NCBI GenBank assembly: GCA_900315255.1
Contig: OMYH01000011.1
Span: 1-52,027 of the forward strand
Direction: 5' to 3'
DNA: 52,027 bases
From: an uncultured Eubacteriales bacterium
GTDB taxonomy: Bacteria > Bacillota > Clostridia > Oscillospirales > Acutalibacteraceae
Under the pieces are notes generated by a model. It saw only the letters and a list, made by a program, of their open reading frames with translations. It had not been told where the DNA came from and searched no databases. Positions 42,161-49,732 of the stretch are shown piece by piece. Every line of letters starts with the position of its first letter. The stretch's first letter is position 1. The position numbers and the translations under genes are program-made.

Positions 42161-42586
42161 ATTACGGCACAAAGACGGATGTTTTCAAAAGATGTTATTG
42201 ATTCGGATGAATTTGCCGATTTACCGACAGATTCAAAATTGCTGTACTTCATTGTCGGAATGAATAGTGATGACGAAGGAATTTGCAAAAGCTGTAAAAT
42301 GCTTATGAAAATTCACGGTATAAAAACAGAATATCTTGAACAGCTGATTAATGCTAAATTTGTTATTCAAATAAACAAAATAGTAGTTGTTCGTCACTGG
42401 TTGCTAAATAATCAAATACGGAAAGATAGGTTTCATACTTCAAGCTGTCCTGAAAGAGAATTGATAAACGTTGAAAATGACACAAAAATTTATTACACGG
42501 ATAATGAAATACAGAGCATAGACAGCTATTTTACACCGCTATCAGAATATAGACAAAAAGATAATTCGGAGTTTTCGGAGATATAA
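42161..42586 (+). CDS. Phage replisome organiser N-terminal-like protein
   Basis: The first ATG (42179) gives 135 residues starting MFSKDVIDSDEFADLPTDSK. The family normally starts AQRRMFSK, and those residues are encoded in frame just upstream after ATT (42161), which lies right after AGGGGGGA. I therefore place the start at the rare codon ATT, with ATG 42179 as the alternative. The motif SKLLYFIVGMNSDDEGIC is typical. At about 140 residues it lacks the DnaD-like C-terminal half found in longer relatives. Probably in element replication. Confidence 0.7.
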   Translation: MTAQRRMFSKDVIDSDEFADLPTDSKLLYFIVGMNSDDEGICKSCKMLMKIHGIKTEYLEQLINAKFVIQINKIVVVRHWLLNNQIRKDRFHTSSCPERELINVENDTKIYYTDNEIQSIDSYFTPLSEYRQKDNSEFSEI

Positions 42587-42752
42587 AAAAGTGTCAACCG
42601 TTTGGCAACCAACGGTGAACCGAGATTAGACAAGCTTAGACAAGTTTACTTTAGTTTAAAAAAGAATAGTCAACACTTAGGAAGGGGGTGCAGGGGGGAA
42701 CCTTAAAAAACACACATCGTTAAAAAATCAAAAAAAGAAGGAATTTTTTTAA
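42587..42752. other. Non-coding gap with short direct repeats
   Basis: Contains the repeated TTAGACAAG (about 42626 and 42636) and G-rich runs (GGAAGGGGGTGCAGGGGGG near 42680). It lies after the replication-type gene, a possible origin region, with no direct proof. Confidence 0.35.
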
Positions 42753-42968
42753 ATGAAGAATTTAACACCAATGAAAGCAATTCGCAAAAAATGTTTAGAC
42801 TGCTGCTGTTATCAAACGGCAGAAGTTAGACTTTGTACTGCTGAAAACTGCCCTTTATATGCCTTTAGAACGGGACATAGACCCAAAAGGGATAATTATA
42901 CTAATGCTGAAAGTTACACCGAAAAAACCGCACCTACAACGGCAAAAAACGAAAAAGAAAGCAACTGA
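42753..42968 (+). CDS. Cysteine-rich small phage protein
   Basis: 71 residues starting MKNLTPMKAIRKKCLDCCCY, then VRLCTAENCPLYAFRTGHRP. The CxxC-x(n)-C-x(n)-C pattern suggests zinc binding. Proteins with this MKAIRKKCLDC start are frequent in Firmicutes phages and integrative elements. Function unknown. Confidence 0.78.
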   Translation: MKNLTPMKAIRKKCLDCCCYQTAEVRLCTAENCPLYAFRTGHRPKRDNYTNAESYTEKTAPTTAKNEKESN

Positions 42969-42983
42969 AAGGAAGTTATTGAT

Positions 42984-43238
42984 ATGTACGAGATAATTTT
43001 ACTCACACCGCCGGAACGCATAAATAAACAAGCGCTTTTATATGCAGTTGTAAACAGCCATAATGAGATACTTTGTAAATTCCGCTGTTTACAATTAGCA
43101 GCTGATTTTGTCCGTTATGTAAACGGCGGTGATCTTTTCGATGAATCAAGAGAATATCTTTTAACCACAGCAATATATGAATATAGCAAACTCATAAAAC
43201 CGCAGAAAATCGCAGAAGAAAAGGGGGTGCAGTCTTGA
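42984..43238 (+). CDS. Hypothetical element protein
   Basis: 84 residues, soluble, starting MYEIILLTPPERINKQALLY. GAAAGGAAG ribosome site. Family not recognised. Overlaps the next start by four bases. Confidence 0.6.
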   Translation: MYEIILLTPPERINKQALLYAVVNSHNEILCKFRCLQLAADFVRYVNGGDLFDESREYLLTTAIYEYSKLIKPQKIAEEKGVQS

Positions 43239-43600
43239 TTGAAAATGAAGTCGTAATATCTGCACTACTGAACGAGCCGACAGTACAAAAAGCCGCTGAA
43301 AAATGCAAACTATCAGAAAGACAGATATTTGAACGAATGAAACAACCTTCATTCAGACAGGAATATAACAGGGCAAAACGACAAATTTTAGAATCAGCTA
43401 CAAACGCATTACAAAGCCGTCTGACAGCGGCAACGGAAACAGCAATACAGATTATGCAGGACAAGGAAACCAGCCCACAAACACGCCTGAACGCTTGCAA
43501 TTTGATATTTAATCAATGTCAAAAGCTGACTGAAACGATTGATATTCTTGATAGGATTGAAAGCCTTGAAAAAATGCAGGGAGTTGAACAAAATGAGTAG
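43235..43600 (+). CDS. Terminase-small-subunit-like HTH protein
   Basis: 121 residues. The N-terminal helix-turn-helix NEPTVQKAAEKCKLSERQIF then MKQPSFRQEYNRAKRQI, and a helical body, are as in small-terminase-like HTH proteins of Firmicutes phages and islands. TTG start at 43235, eight bases after AAGGGGGTG, overlapping the upstream stop. In satellites such a protein may redirect helper packaging. Here that is inference. Confidence 0.7.
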   Translation: MIENEVVISALLNEPTVQKAAEKCKLSERQIFERMKQPSFRQEYNRAKRQILESATNALQSRLTAATETAIQIMQDKETSPQTRLNACNLIFNQCQKLTETIDILDRIESLEKMQGVEQNE

Positions 43601-43877
43601 TATTCAAAGCCGCCTGAAACGACTTGAAAGAATACAAGCACAAAAGCCGCCTGTTGATTTATTCGGGCAATATTACGATGAATTGATCGAAAAGGATAAA
43701 ATTCGATATTTGCGTTATGTTTACGGCGATGATTATAAAAATCTTGAATATGCTGAAAGGATTGAACAACAGGCACGAAGCACGCTGCATTTTATTTGTT
43801 CATCAAAAGAAATAGACATAGATCTTGACAGTGATCTTTTCGCAGTTCTTGCAAGAAGTCTTGAATTGAATATCTGA
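43593..43877 (+). CDS. Hypothetical last rightward element gene
   Basis: 94 residues, start ATG 43593 overlapping the previous stop (ATGAGTAG), GGGAG upstream. Helical, acidic towards the end (IDIDLDSDLFAVLARSLE). No family recognised. Followed by a terminator. Confidence 0.6.
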   Translation: MSSIQSRLKRLERIQAQKPPVDLFGQYYDELIEKDKIRYLRYVYGDDYKNLEYAERIEQQARSTLHFICSSKEIDIDLDSDLFAVLARSLELNI

Positions 43878-43882
43878 CAAAT

Positions 43883-43922
43883 AAAGCACCGTCAACGGGT
43901 AATGCCGCTGTTGGTGCTTTTT
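43883..43922 (+). terminator. Terminator of rightward element genes
   Basis: AAAGCACC...GGTGCTTT stem (43883-43890 with 43913-43920) plus an inner stem, followed by TTTTT. Confidence 0.8.
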
Positions 43923-43940
43923 GAGTATTTCCCCACATAT

Positions 43941-43982
43941 AAAAAAGCGGCTGCCCTTATCGGACAACCGCTGATTTTTTGG
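43941..43982. terminator. Second, bidirectional terminator at the right end of the element
   Basis: AGCGGCTGCCC/GGACAACCGCT (43946-43956 with 43962-43972), with T runs on both strands. On the minus strand it could serve rpsI, which lost its own terminator through the insertion. Confidence 0.75.
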
Positions 43983-43987
43983 TATTC

Positions 43988-44008
43988 GGACATCAAGCGG
44001 ACATCAAT
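43988..44008 (+). repeat. Integrase arm-type direct repeats, right end
   Basis: GGACATCAAG (43988-43997) and GGACATCAAT (43999-44008), the same orientation and pitch as at the left end. Confidence 0.75.
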
Positions 44009-44063
44009 TTTCCGTTTCTCTTTCCAAAAATCCAGTAAATAAGCCACTTTTGAAGTATATTTA

Positions 44064-44465
44064 TTATCTCTTCGAGAACTGCGGAGCTCTTCTTGCTGCC
44101 TTAAGACCATACTTCTTACGTTCCTTCATTCTCGGGTCACGTGTGAGGAAGCCTGCCTTTTTGAGTGCAGGACGAAGATTCTCTGCGTCATACTGAAGAA
44201 GCGCTCTTGAAATGCCGTGACGAATAGCGCCTGCCTGACCTGTTACGCCGCCGCCTGCTACTCTGCATACAACGTCAAACTTCTCTGCCGTATCTGTAAG
44301 GTTGAGAGGCTGTCTTACGATGAGCTTGAGTGTCTCAAGACCAAAGTAATCATCGATATCTCGGTCGTTGATCGTGATCTTGCCTGTTCCCTGATAAATT
44401 CTTACTCTTGCAACAGAACTCTTTCTTCTGCCTGTGCCGTAAAAATAATTAGTGTTACCGTACAT
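44064..44465 (-). CDS. rpsI: 30S ribosomal protein S9
   Basis: 133 residues. [20 protein letters not shown] start and the C-terminal motif RRAPQFSKR are standard S9. The last five codons are also the right att core of the integrated element, which keeps the protein complete. Co-transcribed with rplM (17-bp gap). Confidence 0.98.
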   Translation of the reverse strand: MYGNTNYFYGTGRRKSSVARVRIYQGTGKITINDRDIDDYFGLETLKLIVRQPLNLTDTAEKFDVVCRVAGGGVTGQAGAIRHGISRALLQYDAENLRPALKKAGFLTRDPRMKERKKYGLKAARRAPQFSKR

Positions 44466-44482
44466 TATTGTTTCCTCCTTCC

Positions 44483-44911
44483 TTACTTATCCCAGACTTC
44501 GGGCTTCTGAGCTGCGTGAATATGCTCTGCACCCTCGAACAGACGAAGTCTGAGGAGTGCGTCTCTGCCGATAGAGTTGTTCGGGATCATACCCTTAACT
44601 GCAAGCTCCATTGCCTTAGTCGGTCTTGTTGCCATGAGTGTGTCGTATCTTGTCTCCTTAAGGTGACCTACATAACCCGTGTGACGCTGCCACTTCTTCT
44701 GAGTGAGCTTGCTGCCTGTGAGAACAGCCTTTCCACAGTTGATGATGATTACGTGATCGCCGCAGTCTACATGCGGTGTGAATGTCGGCTTGTGCTTTCC
44801 TCTGAGAAGAACAGCAGCCTGCGCAGCTACACGGCCGAGCGGCTTGCCTGCTGCGTCAAGAATGTACCACTTGCGCTCAACTTCGCCCTTTTTTGCCATA
44901 AAAGTTGACAT
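44483..44911 (-). CDS. rplM: 50S ribosomal protein L13
   Basis: 142 residues from ATG 44911 (GGAGGA site). Motifs: [34 protein letters not shown] and [17 protein letters not shown]. First gene of the rplM-rpsI operon. Confidence 0.98.
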   Translation of the reverse strand: MSTFMAKKGEVERKWYILDAAGKPLGRVAAQAAVLLRGKHKPTFTPHVDCGDHVIIINCGKAVLTGSKLTQKKWQRHTGYVGHLKETRYDTLMATRPTKAMELAVKGMIPNNSIGRDALLRLRLFEGAEHIHAAQKPEVWDK

Positions 44912-44939
44912 AGTCTTATTCCTCCTAAACATATTTTAA

Positions 44940-45004
44940 GTATATGCGAATAAATTCTCGCATTCGTGCTTTGTTATCATAACATATCTTAGGGGTAATG
45001 TCAA
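44940..45004 (-). promoter_or_regulatory. Promoter and L13 leader of rplM-rpsI
   Basis: TTGACA (44999-45004), 17 bp, TATGAT (44976-44981) on the minus strand. The short leader contains an ATGCGA/TCGCAT hairpin (about 44945-44963), placed like the autoregulatory L13 leader of Firmicutes. The leader assignment is tentative. Confidence 0.75.
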
Positions 45005-45049
45005 CCAATTTTTTCGAGAATTTAATTTACCAACATATAAACTCTTTTA

Positions 45050-45085
45050 TTCTCTTGTATACTCTTGTATACTCGTGTATTCTTA
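45050..45085. repeat. Three tandem copies of an 11-bp unit
   Basis: CTCTTGTATA-type units repeat three times between the rplM promoter and the cupin gene promoter. Otherwise 45005-45177 holds no recognisable feature. Confidence 0.5.
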
Positions 45086-45177
45086 ATTGTCATTTTTTCT
45101 TGTGTTATCTCTTTGCAAAAGGGTTCGCTTGTTAAAAAATCAGTGCTAAGATATGTCGGGGGTTTTCTTTATTATGA

Positions 45178-45206
45178 TTGATTTTTCTAAAATGTTATGA
45201 TAAAAT
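45178..45206 (+). promoter_or_regulatory. Promoter of the cupin gene
   Basis: TTGATT (45178-45183), 17 bp, TAAAAT (45201-45206). Confidence 0.6.
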
Positions 45207-45233
45207 AATTTTGTTAGAAACGGAGGAGAAGAA

Positions 45234-45563
45234 ATGCTTATAAATTTTGATAATATCCCGGAGCAGCGCATACCCCAATTCAAGGGCGGTACGGGCGAAA
45301 CTATTGCAAATATGTTTGTCAACGAACTCGGTAAAATAATGTACGGACGCCTGGAGCCGGGTTCGTCTATCGGTTATCATAAACATGAAACCAACAGCGA
45401 GATCATCTATATTCTAAGCGGTAAAGCCGATTTTCTGTACGATGACGGAACAGAGCAAACATCAGCCGGGGGCTGTCATTACTGCCCTAAGGGACACAGC
45501 CATTCTATGATAAACAACTACAGCGAAGACCTTGTTTTCTTCGCTGTAGTTCCCGAACAATAA
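45234..45563 (+). CDS. Single-domain cupin protein
   Basis: 109 residues. Cupin motif 1 GYHKHETNSEIIYILSGKA and motif 2 HYCPKGHSHSMIN give the metal ligands (two His and Glu, then His). Small cupins of this kind often bind a metal and a sugar or small molecule. Substrate unknown. GGAGGAG ribosome site. Confidence 0.92.
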   Translation: MLINFDNIPEQRIPQFKGGTGETIANMFVNELGKIMYGRLEPGSSIGYHKHETNSEIIYILSGKADFLYDDGTEQTSAGGCHYCPKGHSHSMINNYSEDLVFFAVVPEQ

Positions 45564-45640
45564 TTATAGTCTGAAGGTCAAAGATCTCGGATCCATTCCT
45601 TGACCTTTGCACTTGAAATAAAGAAAGGCAGGTAATAATA

Positions 45641-46042
45641 ATGTCAAATATCAAAAAGGTTGTAGATTTTCTGGATAAGGCGCAGACGTACTATCTTGCA
45701 ACGACTGAGGGCGATCAGCCGAGGGTCAGACCGTTCGGAACAGCGCTTCTCTATGACGGAAAGCTGTATATTCAGACAGGTAAGGTGAAGAATGTGTCAA
45801 AGCAGCTTGCGGTAAATCCTAAAGCCGAGATATGCGCATTCTGCGAGGGCAAGTGGGTTCGTATCTCCGGCGAGCTTGTAAATGACGATAACAGAGATGT
45901 TATGGTGGCTATGCTTGAAAAAATGCCGGAGTTAAAGGCTATGTACAACCCCGACGACGGCAATATGCAGGTGCTTTGCTTCAAAAACGCAAAGGCTGTT
46001 TTCAGCTCGTTTACTGAAGCGCCCGAAGAGATAGATTTCTGA
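45641..46042 (+). CDS. Pyridoxamine 5'-phosphate oxidase-fold (FMN split-barrel) protein
   Basis: 133 residues with the pattern YYLATTEGDQPRVRPFGTAL, then KLYIQTGKVKNVSKQL and EICAFCEGKWVRISGEL. This is the split-barrel flavin-binding fold of the PPOX/NimA-like group. It probably binds FMN or F420 and reduces or scavenges a small molecule. Lies 77 bp after the cupin gene. Confidence 0.9.
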   Translation: MSNIKKVVDFLDKAQTYYLATTEGDQPRVRPFGTALLYDGKLYIQTGKVKNVSKQLAVNPKAEICAFCEGKWVRISGELVNDDNRDVMVAMLEKMPELKAMYNPDDGNMQVLCFKNAKAVFSSFTEAPEEIDF

Positions 46043-46096
46043 AGATAATGTTCTCAGTGATCCGGGCGGAAAACATGATCGACAAATGAATACAGG

Positions 46097-46166
46097 AAAT
46101 ACCGCACAGAGAAAGAAACCGATATGCAGATAGATCAGGCTTTCTTTGTACGGTATTTTGCTTTTT
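46097..46166. terminator. Long hairpin between converging genes
   Basis: AAATACCGCACAGAGAAAG and an inverted partner (about 46098-46116 with 46141-46159, three mismatches) followed by a TTTT-rich tail on the plus strand. It may end both converging transcripts. The arms resemble the ends of the 27728 element. Confidence 0.6.
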
Positions 46167-46186
46167 AACTGATAAAGTATTTCTAA

Positions 46187-46639
46187 TTAATAAACTCCCG
46201 CCGGGTCTGTGGTGTTTACAATACTGTCCAGACTGTATAGAAAAAGTACTTCGTCAATATTTTCGTTTTCAACAATTTCGGATACGGGAAAAACATAATA
46301 TCTAAGATCTATCAGTACGATCTCCGAACAGTTGTCCGCAAGGAACGGGGCTAAACAAACCTTTTGCAGCGGGTCTTCTTTATCGCCTATCTTGTATGAG
46401 GATACGGCAGAAGAGCTGCTTTTTGAGCTTTTTGTATCCTTTGAGCTGCCGACCGAGGGTATTTTTGAAGAAGAGTGAGACACCTCGGAAGAGGCCGCCT
46501 TGTCTGCCTTGGATGAGTATGACGTTACCGTGTCTTTTGTATCGGCGGAATCGGACGATAGTAAAGCGTCGTTTGTCTTGTTACCACAGCCTGTTAAAAG
46601 AAATGCACCTATGATAGATAACAAAATGATCCTTTTCAT
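46187..46639 (-). CDS. Small Ser-rich lipoprotein
   Basis: 150 residues. Lipoprotein signal with lipobox LLTGCGNK (Cys18), a Ser/Lys/Asp-rich linker to about residue 83, then a small domain (KVCLAPFLADNCSEIVLIDL, FPVSEIVENENIDEVLFLY) that I do not recognise. AGGAGA ribosome site. Membrane-anchored, outside the cell. Confidence 0.75.
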   Translation of the reverse strand: MKRIILLSIIGAFLLTGCGNKTNDALLSSDSADTKDTVTSYSSKADKAASSEVSHSSSKIPSVGSSKDTKSSKSSSSAVSSYKIGDKEDPLQKVCLAPFLADNCSEIVLIDLRYYVFPVSEIVENENIDEVLFLYSLDSIVNTTDPAGVY

Positions 46640-46741
46640 TTTCTGATCTCCTGTGAACAGAATACAATTAATTTTTATGTATTATGCTTGACAAATGTTT
46701 CTTTTTAACGCTAAATGCATTAAAAATCCGTCTGATACCGG

Positions 46742-46770
46742 TTGACAAATCACGAATAATGTGATATTAT
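46742..46770 (+). promoter_or_regulatory. Promoter of the tRNA pair
   Basis: TTGACA (46742-46747), 17 bp, TATTAT (46765-46770), 28 bp upstream of tRNA-Asp. Confidence 0.85.
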
Positions 46771-46797
46771 ATTAAGGCAACAATGAATCTGCTATAT

Positions 46798-46874
46798 GGC
46801 CCGGTAGTTCAGTTGGTTAGAACGCCAGCCTGTCACGCTGGAGGTCGACGGTTCGAGCCCGTTTCGGGTCGCCA
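46798..46874 (+). tRNA. tRNA-Asp (anticodon GTC)
   Basis: Cloverleaf of 77 nt with CCA encoded. Acceptor GGCCCGG pairs with TCGGGTC (two G-U). Anticodon loop CTGTCAC on stem GCCAG/CTGGA. T loop GGTTCGAGCC. Confidence 0.97.
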
Positions 46875-46903
46875 CAGGCTCTTTTTGGAGAGCCGTTTAT
46901 TTT

Positions 46904-46979
46904 GCTGGTATAGCTCAGCAGGCAGAGCGCATCCTTGGTAAGGATGAGGTCACCGGTTCGAATCCGGTTATCAGCTCCA
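46904..46979 (+). tRNA. tRNA-Thr (anticodon GGT)
   Basis: 76 nt with CCA encoded. Acceptor GCTGGTA pairs with TATCAGC. Anticodon loop with GGT between ATCCT and AGGAT stems. T loop GGTTCGAATCC. Confidence 0.97.
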
Positions 46980-46994
46980 TATAAAAACCGCATT

Positions 46995-47031
46995 GCAAGC
47001 CGTTTTTTTGATAGACGGCTTGCTTTTATTT
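46995..47031 (+). terminator. Terminator of the tRNA transcript
   Basis: A 9-bp stem GCAAGCCGT/ACGGCTTGC (46995-47003 with 47015-47023) then TTTTATTTT. Confidence 0.88.
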
Positions 47032-47287
47032 TACTCAAAAATAACCCGTGGCGATTGCTTGGCGACCGGGCACGCGCCCGGCGGCGATATGCGAACAAAG
47101 TCTGCTGCCGGCACAGACCTCTTGCCCGCACCCGAAGCCGGTGTATTTCTGTCGGTTTATCAGTGGAAAATGTTTACAGCGACTGAACATAGGCGACTAC
47201 GGCTTCTACGAATCGCCGAAATAAGGATTTATTCAACGAAATATCGGGAAACACATATTACAAACAATTACAATCACCCTACAAAAA
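47032..47287. other. GC-rich intergenic stretch without a supported gene
   Basis: Higher GC than its surroundings (CGGGCACGCGCCCGGCGGCG near 47070). Open frames are present on both strands but none has a ribosome site or recognisable product. Probably remains of a mobile element. Confidence 0.4.
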
Positions 47288-47331
47288 AACAGCACCCTGT
47301 ACCTGCCAATTCGGAGATACAAGGTGCTGTT
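47288..47331 (-). terminator. Terminator of the integrase remnant
   Basis: AACAGCACC/GGTGCTGTT (47288-47296 with 47323-47331), with TTTTTTG following on the minus strand. Confidence 0.75.
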
Positions 47332-47334
47332 AAA

Positions 47335-47560
47335 TTATGCTCTGCTTTCGCTACTCTTTGTATCGTTGTTGCGGAGCGACTGAAACAGATCGCCGAGCTT
47401 ATCGGCGGCACGTCTGTTTGTTTCCTCGAGGGCGTGAACATAGCGGTTGTTGTTTTCATCTGCGAATGCCCTAAACGCTTGCCTACGTTCTTAATGTCAA
47501 CTCCGATCAGCAGCGACATTGTAGCCGATGTGTATCGAAGTGCGTGAAATTTCTTGTACG
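47335..47560 (-). pseudogene. C-terminal remnant of a tyrosine integrase, frameshifted
   Basis: Minus strand KKFHALRYTSATMSLLIGVD, then VGKRLGHSQMKTTT, in one frame. After a one-step frame change it continues NRYVHALEETNRRAADKLG, FQSLRNNDTKSSESRA and stop (47335). HALR, LGHS and the nucleophile Tyr are kept, but the N-terminal three quarters are missing. Unrelated in place to the intact integrase at 39546. Confidence 0.85.
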
Positions 47561-47912
47561 GCAGACAAACGGCAAGTGCTGCAACTGGTGCGCAGGCCTT
47601 GCGGGGCGGTACATATACGAGGACGCACCCGAAGAGGTGTTTGCAAAGCACGACAACTGCACCTGCACTGTCGAATACATAACGGACAAATACAGGGAGA
47701 ATGTGCATACGAAAAAGAGGTATGCACTCACACCCGAACAGCGGCAGGAGATTTTGAAGAACGCACCGAAGCCGACAAGGTTTACAAAGGAGCAGGCGGG
47801 AAATCTACAGGATAGAGTGCTGATTGGGGTTGCAAATTCTGTGGGGAGTGGTATAATAGAATTAGCAAGAAAAATGGCAACACTGCCATCAGCGGCAGAA
47901 AGGCTATTCTGA
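47561..47912 (+). pseudogene. Phage minor head (MuF-like) protein remnant
   Basis: Plus-strand frame NGKCCNWCAGLAGRYIYEDA, then VFAKHDNCTCTVEYI: the Cys-pair motif of phage Mu gpF/minor head C-termini. No 5' part and no neighbouring head genes. It meets the opposing integrase remnant at about 47560, showing a rearrangement joint. Confidence 0.75.
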
Positions 47913-48073
47913 ATGCATTGAAAGAGTTGCCGGATCCGGAACTTGAGGGCAAAGAGTTCTTTGATTTACCATGGCTGTCTGTAATCGGTGAGGTGCTGAA
48001 GCCGCACGGTTTAATGCTTTCGGAGATAAACGATTACTATGTTCCAGAGAAAAGTATGGCCCGCTGTGCATAG
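47866..48073 (+). pseudogene. Unidentified gene fragment
   Basis: A third frame overlapping the MuF remnant end reads SGRKAILNALKELPDPELEG, then FFDLPWLSVIGEVLKP ... stop at 48071. No start codon or ribosome site. Composition looks protein-like, but the family is unknown. Confidence 0.4.
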
Positions 48074-48094
48074 GATTTCGATGGTGGGTTTCTG

Positions 48095-49195
48095 ATGGAA
48101 AATATGGAAGATGAGGTGAATAACAGCTTGGAAACAAAACAGAAAAAAATATCTAAGGTACTGATCATCATTATGGCCATAGTTCTGATGATAGTGTTGA
48201 TTTTTTTATTTGTGTTTAGAAACGAAATCAGGACAATATCATCTATGAAAAAGATCGATGATTATGGTATGTATCAAATGAAATATTATGGTAGTTATGA
48301 TCTGGACGGATTATTAAAGCAGGGAATTTCATCAGATGAGGAATTGCAGGATTTCATTATCAAAGAACTGACGCATGGTATCCCGGTGAATATTGACGTT
48401 ACGGGAGGAGGATGTACTGCGTTTGTATATACCGATAAGGACGGTAGAACCATTATGGGAAGAAATTTTGACTTCAGCTATGCACCATCGCTCCAGGTAT
48501 TTACAAATCCTGAACATGGATATGCGTCTGTTTCAACAATTAATCTTGCTTTTGCGGGATATGGAGAGAATAATCTTCCCGATTCGTTTGCAAACAGTTT
48601 TTTAGCACTGGCTGCCCCGTATCTGACATTTGACGGAATGAATGAGAAGGGTGTTGCGGTATGCTTGCTGGCAGTACCGGAAGCAGATAATCCGTCAACG
48701 GGCAAGACCATGATTAATACGTCTGTTGCAATGAGGATGATTTTGGATAAAGCCGCAAATATGAACGAGGCAATTGACTTATTGAAGCAATATGACATTT
48801 ACTTTTCCGGCAATATACCATGTCATTTTCTTTTGGCGGATTCAAGCGGCAAATCAGTTATCATTGAGTATTATGGCGGCGGATTGCAGGTTGTAGAATC
48901 AGATGAATCCTTTCAGGTTGCTTCGAATTTTATAGCTTACAACGACTTGAATATCGGAGAAGGATTCGATGAATTTGATCGATACAATTCAGTACATGAT
49001 TATCTTAAACAGAAGAATTGCGATGTATCGGAAGATGAAGCTATGGCATTATTGGCTGAAGTAGGAGTTATGGACGATGGAGTGGATAAACTTCAGTGGT
49101 CTGTAGTTTACAATTTGAACGACCTTAGTGGAGAGATTTTTGCTCATAGGAAGAATGATCAGTCAACTCGGTTTGAACTTGAATTCAAGAAATAG
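48095..49195 (+). CDS. Membrane-anchored Ntn hydrolase (choloylglycine/penicillin acylase-like)
   Basis: 366 residues. Cytoplasmic N-terminus, one membrane helix (about 21-42), then an extracytoplasmic linear-amide hydrolase domain. The probable nucleophile is Cys in TGGGCTAFVYTDKDGRT, followed by IMGRNFDFSY, INLAFAGYG and YLTFDGMNEKGVAV, as in the CBAH/C45 families. Bile salt hydrolases have Cys2 after Met removal. Here about 105 residues precede it, so self-cleavage at Gly-Cys would be needed. Substrate not predictable. Confidence 0.82.
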   Translation: MENMEDEVNNSLETKQKKISKVLIIIMAIVLMIVLIFLFVFRNEIRTISSMKKIDDYGMYQMKYYGSYDLDGLLKQGISSDEELQDFIIKELTHGIPVNIDVTGGGCTAFVYTDKDGRTIMGRNFDFSYAPSLQVFTNPEHGYASVSTINLAFAGYGENNLPDSFANSFLALAAPYLTFDGMNEKGVAVCLLAVPEADNPSTGKTMINTSVAMRMILDKAANMNEAIDLLKQYDIYFSGNIPCHFLLADSSGKSVIIEYYGGGLQVVESDESFQVASNFIAYNDLNIGEGFDEFDRYNSVHDYLKQKNCDVSEDEAMALLAEVGVMDDGVDKLQWSVVYNLNDLSGEIFAHRKNDQSTRFELEFKK

Positions 49196-49229
49196 GTAAT
49201 AGATTTTATACAGAAATATTTCATTTATT

Positions 49230-49530
49230 TTTGCTGAAAAGGTAGTTTGGGCGTTTAATAACATTGATGATTGGACGTTCCGAGATAAACTTGATGTCAG
49301 ACCGTCCGATGTCGTCAAGATCGTTGATGTTATGATACCTTGGTTTGAACGATGGCTTGAGTCAGCGCAACGAACTGATAACCTCAAAGATCGACGATAT
49401 GAGCGACGAGGAATACGAACGGATAAAAAGCAAAGTGGACGGGAAGCCGTTCTCTTATGATAAAGAAGATCAAGCACCCGACAGATGTTGAGGCGCTTTT
49501 CTTATACCCAAAAACAAAAGGCGGTGTTTG
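49230..49530 (+). pseudogene. Degenerate phage-type coding fragments
   Basis: Readable segments in different frames: WAFNNIDDWTFRDKLDVRPS, then VVKIVDVMIPWFERWL; SKIDDMSDEEYERIKSKVDG in the next frame; and IKKIKHPTDVEALFLYPK. They follow one another with frame changes and no starts, as in a decayed phage gene region. Families not identified. Confidence 0.45.
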
Positions 49531-49576
49531 ATATGACATAGCATAAAATAAAACACCAAAATTAAGGAGGGGCAAA

Positions 49577-49732
49577 ATGACCACAATCATGGAATTGTCA
49601 ACATCCGTCCAGTCAAAAAACACCCAAAATTCTAACAGCAGCAGATCAAGCGGCACGGACAGAGTCGGAGCAGCCAAGTCGATAGACGATCGGAGGGAGT
49701 CCGCCAGAATCTCATTCGACATTGCAGCATAA
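49577..49732 (+). CDS. Possible small peptide
   Basis: 51 codons, starting MTTIMELSTSVQSKNTQNSN, with a strong AAGGAGGGG site. Ser/Asn-rich and without recognisable motifs. A longer minus-strand frame (from ATG 49757, hydrophobic, also with a usable AAGGAAG site) overlaps it. I cannot decide which, if either, is real. 49733-49962 otherwise shows nothing. Confidence 0.25.
   Translation: MTTIMELSTSVQSKNTQNSNSSRSSGTDRVGAAKSIDDRRESARISFDIAA

Larger units (their letters stand above)
39396..44076. mobile_element. 4.7-kb integrated satellite-like element at the 3' end of rpsI
   Basis: Bounded by att cores ATTATCTCTT(T/C)GAG at 39396-39409 and 44063-44076 (13 of 14 matching). The right core is the last codons of rpsI. 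Inside each end are direct repeats GGACATCAA (39518, 39529 and, imperfect, 39541; 43988, 43999) at 11-bp pitch, typical integrase arm sites. Content: leftward integrase and HTH regulator, then an operator-rich divergent region, then rightward xis-like gene, wHTH gene, replication-organiser-like gene, Cys-rich gene and terminase-small-like HTH gene. No capsid, conjugation, resistance or lysis genes. The layout resembles phage-inducible islands. Confidence 0.82.

Noticed and set aside
46187-46639. Plus-strand 72-residue frame over the lipoprotein gene
   Set aside because: Antisense shadow of the Ser-rich linker. The minus-strand gene has a lipobox and ribosome site.
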